A DNA stretch of 7,858 nt from Frankiaceae bacterium (GTDB taxonomy: Bacteria > Actinomycetota > Actinomycetes > Frankiales > Frankiaceae). A program made the position numbers and the translations under genes. This document shows, piece after piece, positions 6,189 through 7,858 of the stretch. Under the pieces are notes generated by a model. That model saw only the letters and a list, made by a program, of their open reading frames with translations, ran no database searches and was not told the origin of the DNA. The stretch lies in NCBI GenBank assembly GCA_030840885.1, contig JAVEDQ010000433.1:1-7858 (forward strand). The letters are read 5' to 3'. Positions within the stretch are counted from its first letter, which is position 1, and the number at the start of each line of letters is the position of its first letter.

Positions 6189-6740
6189 TCACTGAGACGG
6201 CTTGACCTGGGTGTTGAACTTCTGCTGGCACGTCTGCTGCTGCTGCGTGTCCTTGGCGCTCTTGAGGCAGTCCTGAAGCTGCTGGATCTCGGACTTGTTC
6301 GACGAATAGAACGAGACCCCGACGATGAGCAGGATGATCGGGATGATCAGGGACAGGACGCCGAGAACGATCCCGGCGATGCTGGCCCCCCGGTTGGTGG
6401 CCTCGCCACGACGGACGCGACCGAGCGCGATGAACCCGAGCACGATCGCGATGAGCCCGAGCAGGCCGCCGAAGAACAGGACGCTGCCGAGCAGGCCGAG
6501 GATGCCGAGCACCAGGGCGGCGGTCCCCAGCCCGTTGCGCGGCTTGCCGCCTGCGCCGGGGAAGCCGGGGCCGTAGCCGGGCTGGCCTTGACCCTGGGCC
6601 TGGCCATAGCCGGGACCCTGGCCCTGACCGTAACTGGCGTTCTGGCCGTAGCCCGCGTTCTGGTCGTAACCGGGGTTCTGGCCCTGACCCTGGCCGTAGC
6701 CGGGGTTCTGACCGCTCTGGGAAGGGTCGCCATAAGTCAT
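6189..6740 (-). CDS. DUF4190-type membrane protein with Tyr/Gly/Gln-rich N-terminus
   Basis: The 183-residue product has three parts. Residues 1-65 are low complexity, built from repeats such as N-P-G-Y-G-Q, with seven Tyr in a Gly/Gln/Pro background and almost no charge. Residues 71-106 and 118-145 are hydrophobic, the first as a long glycine-rich hairpin, joined by a basic RVRRGEATNRG loop; this is the DUF4190 pattern. The last 38 residues are hydrophilic, Gln-rich and carry two Cys (158, 171) that could pair if exported. I chose the ATG at 6740, where MTYGDPSQ begins the usual type of N-terminus for this family; the frame stays open upstream but the added 44 residues look non-coding. A weak AGAGAG lies nine bases ahead. 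Its function is unknown. It converges with the MMPL gene and has the same orientation as the amidohydrolase upstream, 153 bases away. Confidence 0.85.
   Translation of the reverse strand: MTYGDPSQSGQNPGYGQGQGQNPGYDQNAGYGQNASYGQGQGPGYGQAQGQGQPGYGPGFPGAGGKPRNGLGTAALVLGILGLLGSVLFFGGLLGLIAIVLGFIALGRVRRGEATNRGASIAGIVLGVLSLIIPIILLIVGVSFYSSNKSEIQQLQDCLKSAKDTQQQQTCQQKFNTQVKPSQ
6550..6720. repeat. Degenerate coding repeat, Gly-Tyr-Gly-Gln units
   Basis: Short units such as CCGTAGCC, GGCCCTGACC and CGGGGTTCTG recur with small changes across this stretch (for example CGGGGTTCTG at 6671-6680 and 6701-6710). They encode the N-P-G-Y-G-Q and G-Q-G-Q blocks of the DUF4190 protein on the minus strand. The near-identity at DNA level suggests recent slippage or expansion rather than only amino-acid selection. 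Confidence 0.6.
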
Positions 6741-6893
6741 GTCGTGTCGCTCTCTGGAGTGGGACCGGCAGGTCGGTTGCGGAAAGAGCTGCGCAATCGA
6801 GCCGCAGCGCTCGGCGGCCAAGCCTGACAATGCCCCAGGACCGGCAGGACGAAGAACGACACGCACAGGCACATTGCCGACGAATTTGACTGG

Positions 6894-7858
6894 TCAGCTG
6901 CGCAGCGCCTCGAGGGCGGTGCCGACCAGCAGCCGCACGCCGACGTCGATGCAGCGCTCGTCGACGTCGAAGCTCCCCTGGTGGAGGTCGTAGGCGGACG
7001 CGCCGGGACGACGGACGCCGAGGCGGGCCATGGCTCCGGGGGCGTGGGCGAGATACCAGCCGAAGTCCTCGCCGCCGAGCGACTGCTTGGCCGGGACGAT
7101 GGCGCCCGCGGGCAGCACGGCCCGGGCGGCCGCGGTGAGCATCTCGATGGCGGACACGTCGTTGATCACCGGCGGCACGCCGCGGACATAGTCGACCTGC
7201 ACCTCGGCCCCGTACGGCGCCGCGAGCTGCGCCGCGAGTCGGCGCACCACCTCGGGCGCCCCCTCCCAGGCCTCCTGGTCCAACATCCGCAACGTCCCGC
7301 GGGCCAAGCCGCTGCGTGGAATGGCGTTGGCCGCGGAGCCGGCGGAGATCATGCCCCAGACCAGCGTCATCGCCGCCCGGGGATCGATCACCCGGTTGAG
7401 CGCGGCAGGCAGGTCGGCGGTCACGCGGGCCAGGGCGTAGACCAGGTCGACGGTGTTCTGCGGACGCGAGGTATGGCCTCCGGGACCGGTCAGGTGCATC
7501 GTCAGTTGATCCGAGGCGGCGGTGAGGGGGCCCACCTTCAACCCGACCGCGCCCACCTCGATCGACGGGTCGCAGTGCAGCGCGAACACCGACCGCGCGC
7601 CTTCGACTGCCCCCGCGGCGATCACGTCGAGCGCGCCCCCGGGCATCAGCTCCTCGGAGGGCTGGAACACCAGCCGCACCCGTCCCGGCAACCCCTCGCG
7701 GGCAGCCTGGTCGGCCAGCACGAGACCGGCCCCGAGCACCACCGTGGTGTGCACGTCGTGCCCGCAGGCGTGCGCGACCCCGGGGAAGGTCGAGCGGTAG
7801 GCGACGTCCTTCTCGTCCTGCAGCGGCAACGCGTCCAGATCGGCCCGCAGCACGACGT
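6894..7858 (-). CDS. M20-family amidohydrolase, AmiA/AmiB-like (5' truncated)
   Basis: This is a metal-dependent amidohydrolase of peptidase family M20 (the aminoacylase/hippurate hydrolase-like group), probably cytoplasmic, which removes acyl groups from amino acids or similar amides. The frame runs off the right edge, so the start is missing; the GTG at 7853 lies inside the VVLRADLDALP strand and is internal. Counting from it, the metal site motif A-C30-G-H32-D33-x-H35-T is intact, followed by QPSEE near 90 with the catalytic and metal-binding Glu residues, and a GGHTSRP segment at the dimerisation-domain boundary. GGEDFGWYL near the C-terminus supplies the last metal-site region. About 70-100 N-terminal residues are missing, judged from a usual length near 390-420. 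The closest remembered relatives are mycobacterial AmiA1/AmiB1. Its substrate cannot be read from sequence. Confidence 0.9.
   Translation of the reverse strand, partial: VVLRADLDALPLQDEKDVAYRSTFPGVAHACGHDVHTTVVLGAGLVLADQAAREGLPGRVRLVFQPSEELMPGGALDVIAAGAVEGARSVFALHCDPSIEVGAVGLKVGPLTAASDQLTMHLTGPGGHTSRPQNTVDLVYALARVTADLPAALNRVIDPRAAMTLVWGMISAGSAANAIPRSGLARGTLRMLDQEAWEGAPEVVRRLAAQLAAPYGAEVQVDYVRGVPPVINDVSAIEMLTAAARAVLPAGAIVPAKQSLGGEDFGWYLAHAPGAMARLGVRRPGASAYDLHQGSFDVDERCIDVGVRLLVGTALEALRS

Noticed and set aside
6556..6720. Regularly recurring short units that might suggest a CRISPR or minisatellite array
   Set aside because: The units stay in frame and encode Gly-Tyr-Gly-Gln blocks of a protein; there are no constant repeats with unique spacers.
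6741..6872. 44-codon upstream extension of the DUF4190 gene
   Set aside because: The added residues do not resemble the family, and the natural N-terminus MTYGDPSQ starts at 6740 with a weak ribosome site ahead of it.

Overview
The window is high-GC DNA with GTG starts, leaderless-looking start codons and gene families typical of Actinomycetia: an AccA3-type acyl-CoA carboxylase alpha chain, a DUF5313 membrane protein, an LpdA-type flavoprotein and an MMPL transporter. I cannot name the genus. Several gene pairs resemble mycobacterial ones (lpdA beside a small GGCT-like protein, with an AmiA/AmiB-like amidohydrolase nearby), but the sequence is not close enough to assign a mycobacterium.

Layout, left to right. 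Positions 1-1265 hold the 3' two thirds of an acetyl/propionyl-CoA carboxylase alpha subunit (biotin carboxylase plus biotin carrier), cut by the left edge. A small two-helix DUF5313 membrane protein follows 14 bases later (1280-1657), probably in the same operon. Facing it, 20 bases away, is an LpdA-like FAD/NAD(P) quinone reductase (1678-3150, minus). It is transcribed divergently from a GGCT-like protein (3168-3644, plus), and the two start codons lie on either side of one shared -10-like element. Next comes a 12-helix MMPL/RND-type transporter (3812-6058, plus) with a strong Shine-Dalgarno. A perfect 19-bp hairpin (6088-6129) and a short 18-bp tandem repeat separate it from a convergent DUF4190-type membrane protein with a Tyr/Gly/Gln-rich N-terminus (6189-6740, minus). 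The right edge cuts an M20 amidohydrolase (6894-7858, minus).

How the genes relate. The carboxylase supplies malonyl- or methylmalonyl-CoA for lipid synthesis. The flavoprotein/GGCT pair looks like a small redox or detoxification unit under one compact divergent promoter. From memory, M. tuberculosis has lpdA (Rv3303c), Rv3304 and amiA1 (Rv3305c) consecutively. Here the transporter and the DUF4190 gene lie between the second and third of these, so they may be an insertion into an older gene order. The MMPL protein is a proton-driven exporter of unknown cargo; no regulator or biosynthetic genes sit beside it.

I found no CRISPR array, transposase, phage gene, tRNA or rRNA, and no convincing undescribed multi-gene system. 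The observations most worth a second look are the symmetric divergent promoter with leaderless starts, the LpdA-like enzyme that has both disulfide cysteines but lacks the His-Glu pair, and the low-complexity Tyr/Gly/Gln domain on the DUF4190 protein.
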